DNA of 64,000 nt from Thalassotalea marina (GTDB lineage: Bacteria > Pseudomonadota > Gammaproteobacteria > Enterobacterales > Alteromonadaceae), in assembly GCF_014656435.1 (NCBI RefSeq), contig NZ_BNCK01000002.1, positions 179,475 to 243,474 of the forward strand, in the 5' to 3' direction. Below are positions 45,512 through 54,569 of this stretch, piece after piece (within the stretch, counting starts at the first letter, position 1; every line of letters starts with the position of its first letter). The position numbers and the translations under genes were made by a program. Under the pieces are notes generated by a model. The model saw nothing but the letters and a program-made list of their open reading frames with translations, did no database searches and was not told the DNA's origin.

Positions 45512-46369
45512 ATGAGTACGGTTTTCTTAAACAATGAATATATTCCTGCCAATGAAGCAAAAATTTCGCCTATGGATCGAGGTTTTTTGTTTGGTGAGGG
45601 TATTTATGAAGTCATTCCATGTTATCAAGGACAATTTGTTGGCCTGCAGCCACACCTTAAAAGGTTATTTGATGGCTTAAAAGCGTTAGAGATTTCATCG
45701 CCATTAACCACTGAAGAGTGGGGCGATTTGTGTAAAAAGTTGGTGTCACTTAACGAGGGTGATAACCAAGGTATCTATATTCAAGTAACACGTGGAAGTG
45801 CACCGAATCGTCACCATGCTTTTCCTAAAGACACTGTCCCAACAATTTTTGCTTTTACCTTTGAAATACCAGCTGTACCTATGCCAGATAAGCAAAGTGT
45901 AACGGCGTACAAGGTGTCGAGTGAACAAGATTTAAGATGGAAAAGATGCCAAATTAAATCAACCGCCCTGTTAGGTAATGTGTTGCATTTTCAACATGGT
46001 GTTCGTGAAGGCAACAAAGAAACTATTTTATTTAATCAGCACAATGAGCTTACCGAAGCAAGCTCTAGCAATGTATTTATTGTTAAAGACAAGGTGATTG
46101 TGACACCACCGTTGGATAATCAAATATTGCCAGGTGTAACACGTCATATATTGCTTAATGTGCTGAGAGAGCACAGTGACTTTATCATTGAAGAGAGAGT
46201 TATTACCCATCAAGAAGTGCTTGATGCTGATGAAGTATGGTTGACAAGTTCAACGAAAGAAGTTGCGCCTGTGATCAAAATAGGTGAACACTGGGTGGCT
46301 TCTGGGCAGGTGGGTGATATTTGGTTAAAAGCCCAAACTTTATTTTCTCAATATAAATATCTTTATTGA
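45512..46369 (+). CDS. dat: D-amino acid aminotransferase
   Basis: 285 residues, fold-type IV PLP aminotransferase. The PLP lysine is K149 (RWKRCQIKSTALLGN). YIQVTRGSAPNRHHAFP at about 89-105 holds the Arg/His carboxylate-binding residues typical of D-alanine transaminase rather than branched-chain enzymes. It exchanges amino groups between D-Ala or D-Glu and keto acids, linking D-Ala from stem peptides to pyruvate. 9 bp after the DUF4392 gene; last gene of the D-glutamate operon. Confidence 0.88.
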   Translation: MSTVFLNNEYIPANEAKISPMDRGFLFGEGIYEVIPCYQGQFVGLQPHLKRLFDGLKALEISSPLTTEEWGDLCKKLVSLNEGDNQGIYIQVTRGSAPNRHHAFPKDTVPTIFAFTFEIPAVPMPDKQSVTAYKVSSEQDLRWKRCQIKSTALLGNVLHFQHGVREGNKETILFNQHNELTEASSSNVFIVKDKVIVTPPLDNQILPGVTRHILLNVLREHSDFIIEERVITHQEVLDADEVWLTSSTKEVAPVIKIGEHWVASGQVGDIWLKAQTLFSQYKYLY

Positions 46370-46432
46370 TGCTTGAACTAAAAGCTTTACTGCCATTATT
46401 GGAGTAAGGCTTTTTAGCAGTAGGTGTAAAAA

Positions 46433-46467
46433 TAAGGCCAATACTGAAATCAGTATTGGCCTTTTTT
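46433..46467 (+). terminator. Intrinsic terminator of the D-glutamate operon
   Basis: AAGGCCAATACTGA/TCAGTATTGGCC stem followed by six T. A weaker hairpin (AAAAGCTTTACT/AGTAAGGCTTTTT) lies just before it at about 46380-46415. Confidence 0.92.
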
Positions 46468-46633
46468 AACCAATCGTGTGTAAGGGAGAATTGGTTAAAA
46501 CCTTTAGCAAAACGCCAGTTTTGAACATATTCTGTTAAATGACCAAATATTTAATCGTTCCAATAATCATTCACGGCCTAACAATTACATGGGATAAACG
46601 TGAATAAATTAACTTTGCTATTGTTTAGACTAA

Positions 46634-46834
46634 ATAACCTCAGCTTCGCATAAACAATGCGTTTCTAGGTGCTATTTTTACTGACTTCTGCGTTATGTTG
46701 AAGCGAAATAGCTAGCTATTCCTGCTGCAAAATGCCTTGAATTCAGACAAAAATATCGACCCAGAAAAATAAGAGGCTGCTAACTTATCGTTTTCTTTGA
46801 TTTAGCGCTAATTCTTATACAAACCTGAGGTTAA
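46634..46834. mobile_element. MITE-like element, copy B
   Basis: 201 bp, same inverted ends as copy A (TAACCTCAG...CTGAGGTTA), flanked by AAAT on both sides. Direct orientation relative to copy A, so the pair brackets the TonB receptor, fused amidase and D-glutamate operon. Confidence 0.8.
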
Positions 46835-46861
46835 ATATTGTACTCTTTTAAAATAATGTTG

Positions 46862-46880
46862 CAAGAATAAAAAATTCTTG
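46862..46880. promoter_or_regulatory. Candidate MurR/RpiR operator 3 before the DUF819 gene
   Basis: Perfect dyad CAAGAAT-AAAAA-ATTCTTG. The inner GAATAAAAAATTC differs by one base from the site at 32269. It is followed by a T-rich tract, so a weak terminator is the alternative reading. The rest of the 46835-47201 gap is AT-rich with nothing else I can support. Confidence 0.4.
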
Positions 46881-47201
46881 TTTTATTGTTTTCGGTGTTA
46901 ATAATTATTTTTGTTTATGCTTAGGTGAGTGGCTATTTATTTGAATGTTAGTCACACAAACTAATTCTCATTATTACGATTGGATTTTATCTTTTTATTA
47001 TATTTAGCTAGCTTGGTTTAGGTTTTTAATCAGTTTGGTTTTGGCAGTTTATCGTTGTTTTTTTGATTTTGTTGAAGGTTCTATATCATGTCCTTGTTGG
47101 ACAAACACCACTAAGTTATCAATATGGTTTTTGTTTTACGATTGTAATAAATAATTCTTTGATTTGTTTTGGTTTGGAATAAAACTTTGCATTTGTAATT
47201 T

Positions 47202-48410
47202 GTGAATGCTAATTTAGCATTATTTGTTCAATATAATGCTGCTGAAATGATCACATCATCCTTTGCTTTTTTTACTGTCTTACTTGCAATCGCTGGTGGA
47301 TTGAAATTTATTGAATTTAAGAGCACAAGCAAGTTTTTTAACATATTACCTGCGATTGTGATTCTTTATTTTTTAGTCATGCTGTTATCCACCTTAGGAG
47401 TTTGGCAAAAAACGCACGAAATCAACGAGGCATACAGCAGTTTAAAGTCTAATATTTTACCGGCCATGATCTTTTTAATGTTACTTAAAGCGGATCTAAG
47501 GCAGATAAAAAAACTGGGTGGCAAAATCATTTTGGCATTTTTCAGTGCCTCTTTTAGCATAGGCTGTGCTTTTATTATTGCCTTTATGTTGTTTCTTCCT
47601 CTACTAGAGCCAACCTCATGGAAAACCTTTGCCGCACTCAGTGGTAGTTGGATGGGCGGAACTGGTAATATGGCAGCGGTGCAACTTGCACTAGACGTAC
47701 CAGATAGCCAAATGGGTTATACATTAATTATAGATTCAATTGATTATGCATTGTGGGTAATGCTGTTACTGGCGTTAGTTCCGCACGCTAAGGTTTTTGA
47801 TCGTTGGATTGGTACAAACAGTGACAAACTCGACACGGTTGCTAATAGCTTAGCTAAAGACAGTAAAAGCGAAAACACCGGTGATTTAACGGTTAATTTG
47901 TTAACGCTATTAGCATTAGCACTTGTAGTATCGGTATTTACGCAATATGTCGCTTCAATATTACCTGTATCTACTTTTTTCAGCACAACAACTTGGACTG
48001 TATTAATTGTCACTTTGTTAGGTACCTTAGCTGCCATGACGCCGCTCAGTAAAATGCAAGGCTCTGAAGCGATTTCAAATATTATGCTCTACCTCATTAT
48101 CGCGCTAATCGCCTCCCGAGCAAATTTTAACGAATTAACCCAAGCGCCTCTTTATATCGCTATTGGCATAGTGATTTTACTTATTCACGGCGCCTTAATG
48201 GTGATGCTGGCTAAACTATTTAAGTTTGACTTGTTTACTTGTGGTATTGCGTCTCTTGCCAATATCGGAGGTGTTGCATCGGCACCAATATTGGCAGCAG
48301 CCTATTCTAGGGCGTTAATTCCTGTCGGAGTGTTAATGGCACTTCTTGGATACATTGTAGGAACAGCTGGTGGTTTATTTGTTGGAAAAGTACTGTCATT
48401 GTTAGTGTGA
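47202..48410 (+). CDS. DUF819-family membrane carrier
   Basis: 402 residues with about 10 to 11 membrane helices; the family includes B. subtilis YjcL. Conserved features are SGSWMGGTGNMAAVQ, ANIGGVASAPILAAAY and GVLMALLGYIVGTAGG. The start is uncertain: GTG 47202 gives the full first helix, ATG 47247 would be 15 codons shorter, and neither has a good Shine-Dalgarno. The substrate is unknown. The surroundings suggest a peptide, D-amino acid or amino-acid carrier of the murein pathway. A serine hydrolase gene follows 18 bp later. Confidence 0.75.
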   Translation: MNANLALFVQYNAAEMITSSFAFFTVLLAIAGGLKFIEFKSTSKFFNILPAIVILYFLVMLLSTLGVWQKTHEINEAYSSLKSNILPAMIFLMLLKADLRQIKKLGGKIILAFFSASFSIGCAFIIAFMLFLPLLEPTSWKTFAALSGSWMGGTGNMAAVQLALDVPDSQMGYTLIIDSIDYALWVMLLLALVPHAKVFDRWIGTNSDKLDTVANSLAKDSKSENTGDLTVNLLTLLALALVVSVFTQYVASILPVSTFFSTTTWTVLIVTLLGTLAAMTPLSKMQGSEAISNIMLYLIIALIASRANFNELTQAPLYIAIGIVILLIHGALMVMLAKLFKFDLFTCGIASLANIGGVASAPILAAAYSRALIPVGVLMALLGYIVGTAGGLFVGKVLSLLV

Positions 48411-48428
48411 TTGAATAAGGAGTTATCT

Positions 48429-49793
48429 GTGAAACGTTTAATGCTCTTGGTGCCTTTGCTGTGTTTGTTTTCTTGTTCTTCGAAGCAAAATGACAATATA
48501 AATTACACCAATATCAAACAACAGATGCATGACTTGGTTAATCAACCAGGTAAAGCGGCGACTGAAATAGCGGGTCTACAACTGGTATTGATAAAAGATG
48601 GAAAGCTTGTGTTTGAACATGCAGAAGGCTTTGCATCTATTACTCCCGCAGGCGAAAAATTGCCATTAAGCATAGACCACAAAGTGCGTATAGCTTCGAT
48701 TTCTAAGTTCATTTTAACCATGTCTTTGATGACTTTAGTTGAAGATGGATTGATAGATCTAGACCAAGATATATCTCGCTATTTAGGGTTTAGGTTACGA
48801 AATCCTAATTTTCCAGACGTTAAAATAACCACTAGGCAGGTGTTGGCTCATGTTTCTTCTATCCGAGATAACGGACAATATTTCCTACCCTATGGTGAAA
48901 ATTACCAACAATTTTTTACTGCAACTCAAGTTACTGGTGGCATAGGACACTTTGCCAGTGAGCACAATCAGTCACCTGGTGACTATTTCATGTATGCAAA
49001 CCTAAATTTTGGTCTGATTGCTGGTGTGATAGAAAACGTCAGTGGTTTAAGAATGGATCTTTTTGTTAAACAAGTGCTGTTTGAACCACTGGGACTAGAT
49101 ATTAGTTTTAACGTTTGTGATTTTTATCAGCATCAATACCGTGACCTTGCCACCTTATATCGCCGTGGTACTGGCGGTGATATATGGGACCCGCAAGGTC
49201 CTTGGCTACCTCAAGTAGATGGACTCAACATTAGTTGTTTTTATGGCGGGGAAAAATACAGCAGAATGGAGATACCGGATTTATCGATGTTAAAAACTTA
49301 TCAAGTAGGAAGTAATCCCACTTTATTCTCGCCGCAAGGGGGGCTGCGGGCTTCCGCTAAAGATTTAGCGAATTTGATGAAACTTTTTATCGGTAAAAAT
49401 AACAATCAAGTTATCAGTAAAAATACGTTAGCGCACATGCTTGAGCCCGTATGGACGTATGATCAACAGCTTAAAAATGGCTATACAAGTGGAGAAAGTC
49501 CGCTAGATGAACTAAGTGCGGCAAACAAAAAAACGACTTATGGACTTTCTACGCATATTATAGATTTAAAAGATTGGGGATTAACTCAACAAAGCCAAAT
49601 CTATTATGGTCATTTGGGCTCTGCTTATGGCTTATTAGGACAGTTTTGGTTTGACCCTATCAGTGGTGACGGTGTGATTGCTCTTATTACGGGCGTAGGG
49701 GATGAACCCGCCAAACCCACTAGTAAAACACCACTTTACGCCATTGAAGAACAGATATTAATCATGAGTTTAACAGCATTAAAACATTTGTAA
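48429..49793 (+). CDS. Beta-lactamase-fold serine hydrolase lipoprotein
   Basis: 454 residues from GTG 48429, preceded by AAGGAG with seven-base spacing; a TTG six codons upstream is rejected. Lipobox LFSC. SxxK as SISK, YxN as YAN (MYANLNFG) and HLG (GHLGSAYG) mark an active-site serine hydrolase of the class C/D-aminopeptidase/AmiE group. It is encoded right after the DUF819 carrier and probably co-transcribed. Likely an envelope murein-peptide hydrolase. It is the third beta-lactamase-fold protein in the island, and they are not close copies of each other. Confidence 0.82.
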   Translation: MKRLMLLVPLLCLFSCSSKQNDNINYTNIKQQMHDLVNQPGKAATEIAGLQLVLIKDGKLVFEHAEGFASITPAGEKLPLSIDHKVRIASISKFILTMSLMTLVEDGLIDLDQDISRYLGFRLRNPNFPDVKITTRQVLAHVSSIRDNGQYFLPYGENYQQFFTATQVTGGIGHFASEHNQSPGDYFMYANLNFGLIAGVIENVSGLRMDLFVKQVLFEPLGLDISFNVCDFYQHQYRDLATLYRRGTGGDIWDPQGPWLPQVDGLNISCFYGGEKYSRMEIPDLSMLKTYQVGSNPTLFSPQGGLRASAKDLANLMKLFIGKNNNQVISKNTLAHMLEPVWTYDQQLKNGYTSGESPLDELSAANKKTTYGLSTHIIDLKDWGLTQQSQIYYGHLGSAYGLLGQFWFDPISGDGVIALITGVGDEPAKPTSKTPLYAIEEQILIMSLTALKHL

Positions 49794-49850
49794 GACACGA
49801 TGAGTTAGTTCAATTCGCTCTAATGCTTTTTAAGGTGGTAATTGAATAAA

Positions 49851-51116
49851 TTACCACCATGGTGGAATCACATCTTGCTCAATCACATCTTGGTAACTTT
49901 GGCGACTTCTGATCACTGAGTATTGTTCATCTTTAACCATAATCTCAGGGGCAAACAATCGGGTATTGTAAGTAGAGGACATCACACTGCCATAAGCGCC
50001 ACAGCTTAAAATAGCAACCAAATCGTCTGACTGTAAAACCGGAAGTTCTCTATTCTTAGAAAAGGTATCACCTGTTTCACAGACAGGACCAACAACATCG
50101 TAAAGTGCAGTTTCGTTAGTGTTGCGAATGACTGGAGTTATTTGATGATAGGCATCGTACATGCTGGGTCGAATTAAGTCATTCATACCTGCATCAATAA
50201 TTAAAAATTGGCGTTCTTCGCCTTTTTTCACATACACGACACTAGAAACTAAAATTCCGGTGTTACCGACAATTGACCTTCCTGGTTCAACAACAATTTT
50301 ACAGTTTAAATGGCCAAGGCATTTTTTAGCCAGCTTCGCATAGGCGTCTTTATTTGGCGGAGTGTCATCTTCAGCGTAGTCGATACCTAAACCACCACCA
50401 ATATCAATAATGGAAATATCATGACCATCTTCTTCTAGTGTATCGACAAACTCTGCTACTTTATTAAACGCTTGTTCAAATGGAGCTAGATCCGTTAACT
50501 GCGAGCCAATATGAACGTCGACACCTTGCACCTTAATACCGGGTAACGATGCCGCAAAATGGTAAACACTTCTCGCCTTTGTAATAGGGATACCAAATTT
50601 GTTTTCTGATTTACCGGTAGTAATTTTTGCATGTGTATTAGCACAAACATTAGGGTTAACTCGGATTGAAATACACGCTGTCAGGTTTTGCGCCGAGGCA
50701 AGTTCACTTATCAGTTGTAACTCAGGCTCAGATTCAACGTTAAATTGAAAAATATTGTGTGACAAGGCATAAGCAATTTCTTTGCGTGTTTTGGCGACAC
50801 CTGAAAACACAATTTTATTAGCTGGCACACCTGCTTGTAGAGCTCGTCTAATTTCACCTTCTGAAACAACGTCAGCACCGGCGCCTAAACTCGCTAACAA
50901 AGATAATATCGCTTGATTAGAGTTGGCTTTAACGGCATAACAGATCAAAGTGTCTTGCTCAGCAAATGCCTGTTGATAAGCTAAATAGTTCTCTTTAATT
51001 GCAGTGTAAGAATAACAATAAAAAGGCGTAGGTATATCTTTGGCCATTGCAGCAACCGATACCTTTTCTACGTGCATTGTATTATCTTGATAAGAGATAT
51101 GCGCTTGTGTTTTCAT
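49851..51116 (-). CDS. lysA: Diaminopimelate decarboxylase
   Basis: 421 residues. PLP lysine K63 in ICYAVKANSN, HIGSQ, DIGGGLGIDY, EPGRSIV and CETGD are all present. Converts meso-DAP to L-lysine. It lies inside the island on the opposite strand to its neighbours, divergent from an amidase gene. It may be the cell's only LysA or a second copy serving breakdown of murein DAP; the window alone cannot tell. A GGTGGTAA/TTACCACC hairpin overlaps its 3' end (49834-49858). Confidence 0.95.
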   Translation of the reverse strand: MKTQAHISYQDNTMHVEKVSVAAMAKDIPTPFYCYSYTAIKENYLAYQQAFAEQDTLICYAVKANSNQAILSLLASLGAGADVVSEGEIRRALQAGVPANKIVFSGVAKTRKEIAYALSHNIFQFNVESEPELQLISELASAQNLTACISIRVNPNVCANTHAKITTGKSENKFGIPITKARSVYHFAASLPGIKVQGVDVHIGSQLTDLAPFEQAFNKVAEFVDTLEEDGHDISIIDIGGGLGIDYAEDDTPPNKDAYAKLAKKCLGHLNCKIVVEPGRSIVGNTGILVSSVVYVKKGEERQFLIIDAGMNDLIRPSMYDAYHQITPVIRNTNETALYDVVGPVCETGDTFSKNRELPVLQSDDLVAILSCGAYGSVMSSTYNTRLFAPEIMVKDEQYSVIRSRQSYQDVIEQDVIPPWW

Positions 51117-51148
51117 TACTAAATAATTACTATTTTATTTCTTTGTAG

Positions 51149-51161
51149 GAATAATATATTT
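51149..51161. promoter_or_regulatory. Weak MurR-box-like site between lysA and the amidase gene
   Basis: GAATAATATATTT has two mismatches to GAATAAAATATTC. Its location in the divergent gap is suggestive, but two mismatches in AT-rich DNA are not strong evidence. Confidence 0.25.
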
Positions 51162-51261
51162 TAATTTGCGCTCTAGTCAATAACGAGTACATATTTCTCG
51201 TGTAATTGACCGCTGGACTGTCAAATTTACGGTCGGTGTAATCGATATATAGGGAAAATCA

Positions 51262-51972
51262 ATGACTTTAATTTTAAGAAATACATTAACCATTTCAATA
51301 ATACTGATGCTAATGGCATGCTCTTCAGGATCGGTTAACCAAACGAATGGTGTTAAAGCACAAGCTAAGTTAGAAATTGTACAGTGGCCTATTATCTACA
51401 ATGACAAAAGGGAGCAATTGTCACTAGAATACTTAGCAACAAGGTATGACATTAAAACCGAAAAAGCGAAAATAACACCTAAAATGGTGGTTGTGCATTG
51501 GACCGCAATTCCGACATTAGAAGCATCATTTAATGCATTTAACTCCCCTATGTTACCAAGTTCGAGGGATAAAATTAGTAGCGCCAGTCAGTTAAATGTT
51601 TCCGCGCATTATTTAGTAGACAGAGATGGCACTATTTACCAGCTGCTGCCCAACACCACTTTTGCTCGTCATGTTATTGGCTTAAATCATAGCGCGATAG
51701 GCATAGAAAATGTTGGAAATGGCAGCACATTACCTTTAACTGCAGAGCAGCTAGAGGCCAACATTGCGCTGATCAAACAGTTAACTCAGGACTATCCTAT
51801 CGAATATGTTATTGGCCATCACGAGTACCGTAACTTTATTAATCACCCACTTTGGAAAGAAGTGAATCCCAATTATTTAACCGAAAAAGTTGATCCTGGT
51901 GAAGCCTTCATCACTCAAATACGTGATGCATTAGCTGAGCTTGATTTGAAACCTGTACCTGATAGCAAGTAA
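51262..51972 (+). CDS. AmpD/AmiD-type N-acetylmuramoyl-L-alanine amidase lipoprotein
   Basis: 236 residues. Lipobox LMAC with Cys20. Amidase_2 domain: His79 in VVVHWTAI, Glu149 in AIGIENVGNG, His186 in VIGHHEY, and K209-x-D211 (EKVDPG), the AmpD zinc and catalytic set. No PG-binding domain follows, so it is shorter than the fused enzyme at 38845. It would cut stem peptides from MurNAc or anhydroMurNAc at the inner face of an envelope membrane. Last murein gene on the right. Confidence 0.88.
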   Translation: MTLILRNTLTISIILMLMACSSGSVNQTNGVKAQAKLEIVQWPIIYNDKREQLSLEYLATRYDIKTEKAKITPKMVVVHWTAIPTLEASFNAFNSPMLPSSRDKISSASQLNVSAHYLVDRDGTIYQLLPNTTFARHVIGLNHSAIGIENVGNGSTLPLTAEQLEANIALIKQLTQDYPIEYVIGHHEYRNFINHPLWKEVNPNYLTEKVDPGEAFITQIRDALAELDLKPVPDSK

Positions 51973-52080
51973 ATAAAATATGGGCTGTATGAGGTCTGCT
52001 ATTTATTAAGTTGAAAATACTTAGTGAGCAAATATTTATTCCAATTGGGATAAGCCCGTCGTTTTCGATAAGTTGAACCA

Positions 52081-52100
52081 CATCAAATGTTGACTTGATG
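52081..52100. promoter_or_regulatory. Inverted repeat CATCAA-N8-TTGATG upstream of acs
   Basis: Perfect arms extended by A and T (ACATCAA/TTGATGT, 52080-52101). Lies about 240 bp before acs. Same arms as the repeat at 41373. Regulator unknown. Confidence 0.3.
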
Positions 52101-52226
52101 TTTATGGTAATTTCATATTGATGACAGCGTTGTCATTATTCGGTAAGGGTGATAATGTTAGTTTCGGGTTAATTGTTTCTTACATAAACGCAAGAATATT
52201 CGACTTTAGTTGAGTATGCGAAGCAA

Positions 52227-52255
52227 TTGACATGCTATATGATGGTGTCACTAAT
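52227..52255 (+). promoter_or_regulatory. Candidate acs promoter
   Basis: Perfect TTGACA at 52227-52232, 17-bp spacer, ACTAAT at 52250-52255 (four of six bases). Leader of about 80 bp to the ATG. Otherwise the 368-bp gap before acs shows nothing else clear. Confidence 0.4.
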
Positions 52256-52340
52256 TATTAAAAAATTATGCGTCACTGCCTAAGGTGCAAAAGGTAGTGA
52301 ACAGCAAGAATATCTCAAGTTATTAAACGAAGGACTTATC

Positions 52341-54287
52341 ATGCAAGAATTAAAAAGTCGTTATCCTGTGTTAGAGCGTGCAAAGGCGCATACTCATATT
52401 GACACAGCAACGTATGAAAAAATGTATCAGCAGTCTATTGAGCAACCAGAAGCTTTCTGGTCAGAGCAAGCTACGCAGTTTTTAGACTGGTACAAACCTT
52501 TTGACAAAGTTTCCGACGTCGATTTGAAATCAGGCCACATTAAGTGGTTTGAAGGTGGGAAGTTAAACGTTAGCTATAACTGTATTGATCGTCACTTACC
52601 AGCTAAAGCAAATGATGTTGCTATCATTTGGGAAGGCGATAATCCAGAAGAAGATTTAAAAGTTACTTACCAAGAATTACATGATCATGTTTGTCGTTTT
52701 GCCAACCTATTAAAAGAGCGTGGTGTTAAAAAGGGCGATCGCGTCTGTATCTATATGCCGATGATCCCAGAAGTTGGTTATGCAATGCTTGCATGTGCAC
52801 GTATTGGTGCAATCCACTCTGTTGTCTTTGGTGGTTTCTCAACAGAATCTATTCGTGCTCGTATCGATGATGCTGACTGCCAAGTGGTTGTGACAGCAGA
52901 TGAAAGTTTACGTGGTGGCCGCGTTATTCCTCTTAAAGCAAATGTTGATGCGGCTATTGCTGATTGTCCAAATGTTCACTCGGTGATCGTTATCGAGCGC
53001 ACAGGTGGTGACGTTGCTTGGAATGATAAGATTGACGTGAAATATCAACAAGCTGTTGCTAATTTACCTGCAGTTTGTGAGCCTGAAGTGATGGACGCTG
53101 AAGATCCATTATTCATTCTTTATACGTCTGGCTCTACCGGAACACCAAAAGGTGTACTTCATACCTGTGGTGGCTATTCACTTTACGCGGCAATGACCCA
53201 CAAATATGTATTTGACTATCGCGATGGCGAAATTTATTGGTGTACTGCCGATGCAGGTTGGATCACTGGTCATTCTTACATTTTTTATGGACCACTAGCT
53301 AATGGTGCTACTACCTTAGTATTTGAAGGTGTACCTACTTACCCTGATGCTGGCCGTTTTTGGCAGGTGTGTGAAAAGCACAAGGTTAATATCTTTTATA
53401 CTGCGCCAACCGCGATTCGTGCACTAATGAGTGTTGGTGATGATTATGTGACTAAATATGATCTATCTGATCTACGCCTGTTGGGTACAGTTGGTGAGCC
53501 AATCAACCCAGAAGCATGGCATTGGTATTATGAGATTGTGGGCAAATCAAATTGCCCAATCGTAGATACTTGGTGGCAAACAGAAACTGGCGGTATTTTA
53601 ATAACGTCATTACCGGGCGCCGTTGATATGAAACCAGGCGCTGCTGGTAAACCTTTCTTTGGTGTAAAACCTGCTTTGTTTGATAAAGACGGCAATACAC
53701 TTGATGGTGAAAACCAAGGTTTATTAGTCATGACGGGTAGCTGGCCAGGACAATTACGCAGCGTATACGGAAACCATGAGCGCTTTATCGATACCTACTT
53801 AAGCCAATATCCAGGCAACTATTTTACAGGTGACGGTGCTAAACGTGATGAAGATGGTTTTTATTGGATCACGGGTCGTGTTGACGATGTACTGAATGTA
53901 TCAGGTCACCGCTTAGGTACGGCAGAAATTGAAAGTGCGTTGGTATTACACCCAGCAGTTGCTGAAGCTGCTGTTGTTGGTTATCCACATGAAGTGAAAG
54001 GCCAAGGTGTTTACGCTTATGTCACTTTAATGGCAAATGCGACAGAATCAGCTGAACTAAACAAAGAACTAATTGAGTTTGTAGCAAATGAGTTAGGTCG
54101 ATTTGCTAAGCCTGATTACATTCAATGGGCACCTGGATTACCTAAAACTCGCTCAGGTAAGATCATGCGTCGCATCTTACGTAAGATCGCAGAAAATGAT
54201 TTGGGTACCTTAGGTGATACCTCAACGCTTGCAGATCCAGCTGTGGTAGATAACTTGATTGAAAACCGTATTGTACATGGTGGTTAA
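52341..54287 (+). CDS. acs: Acetyl-CoA synthetase
   Basis: 648 residues, typical. AMP-binding motif [12 protein letters not shown] at about 260-271, [23 protein letters not shown], and the C-terminal [10 protein letters not shown] whose lysine is the usual acetylation site. Activates acetate to acetyl-CoA. Acetate from amino-sugar deacetylation could feed it, but acs is common and its place at the island edge may be coincidence. Confidence 0.97.
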   Translation: MQELKSRYPVLERAKAHTHIDTATYEKMYQQSIEQPEAFWSEQATQFLDWYKPFDKVSDVDLKSGHIKWFEGGKLNVSYNCIDRHLPAKANDVAIIWEGDNPEEDLKVTYQELHDHVCRFANLLKERGVKKGDRVCIYMPMIPEVGYAMLACARIGAIHSVVFGGFSTESIRARIDDADCQVVVTADESLRGGRVIPLKANVDAAIADCPNVHSVIVIERTGGDVAWNDKIDVKYQQAVANLPAVCEPEVMDAEDPLFILYTSGSTGTPKGVLHTCGGYSLYAAMTHKYVFDYRDGEIYWCTADAGWITGHSYIFYGPLANGATTLVFEGVPTYPDAGRFWQVCEKHKVNIFYTAPTAIRALMSVGDDYVTKYDLSDLRLLGTVGEPINPEAWHWYYEIVGKSNCPIVDTWWQTETGGILITSLPGAVDMKPGAAGKPFFGVKPALFDKDGNTLDGENQGLLVMTGSWPGQLRSVYGNHERFIDTYLSQYPGNYFTGDGAKRDEDGFYWITGRVDDVLNVSGHRLGTAEIESALVLHPAVAEAAVVGYPHEVKGQGVYAYVTLMANATESAELNKELIEFVANELGRFAKPDYIQWAPGLPKTRSGKIMRRILRKIAENDLGTLGDTSTLADPAVVDNLIENRIVHGG

Positions 54288-54305
54288 TCATCACACTTGT
54301 TAATT

Positions 54306-54331
54306 AAAAAGCGCCTACGGGCGCTTTTTTT
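54306..54331 (+). terminator. Intrinsic terminator of acs
   Basis: AAAAAGCGCC-TACG-GGCGC followed by seven T. Confidence 0.93.
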
Positions 54332-54398
54332 ATGCCTACGACTTTTGTCTAGATATTAAAAATTGTGCAAAAAAAGCATTGATCATTTTTTTTATAGC

Positions 54399-54416
54399 TG
54401 TAAGAATAAGATTACA
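54399..54416. promoter_or_regulatory. Weak TyrR box upstream of aroF
   Basis: TGTAAG-N6-ATTACA, two mismatches to TGTAAA-N6-TTTACA. Its centre is 23 bp from that of the stronger box, the paired strong/weak layout known for TyrR-controlled genes. Confidence 0.5.
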
Positions 54417-54421
54417 AATAC

Positions 54422-54439
54422 AGTAAACATAAGTTTACA
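54422..54439. promoter_or_regulatory. Strong TyrR box upstream of aroF
   Basis: AGTAAA-N6-TTTACA, one mismatch to the E. coli TyrR consensus TGTAAA-N6-TTTACA. About 130 bp before the aroF start. Confidence 0.6.
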
Positions 54440-54569
54440 AAATGTAATTATGGAAAATTTAACACAAAAACCTTTTTATTATTGCCTGTCTATTTATTGC
54501 TAAACCTCCTGTTTAGCTAGCTATGTATTATTCTTTTAAAACTCGCTGTTCAAAATACCGGAAACTATT

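Noticed and set aside
47202-48410. Gluconate or citrate transporter assignment for the 47202 carrier
   Set aside because: The ANIGGVASAPILAAAY and SGSWMGGTGNM motifs fit DUF819 better, and nothing in the sequence identifies a carboxylate substrate.
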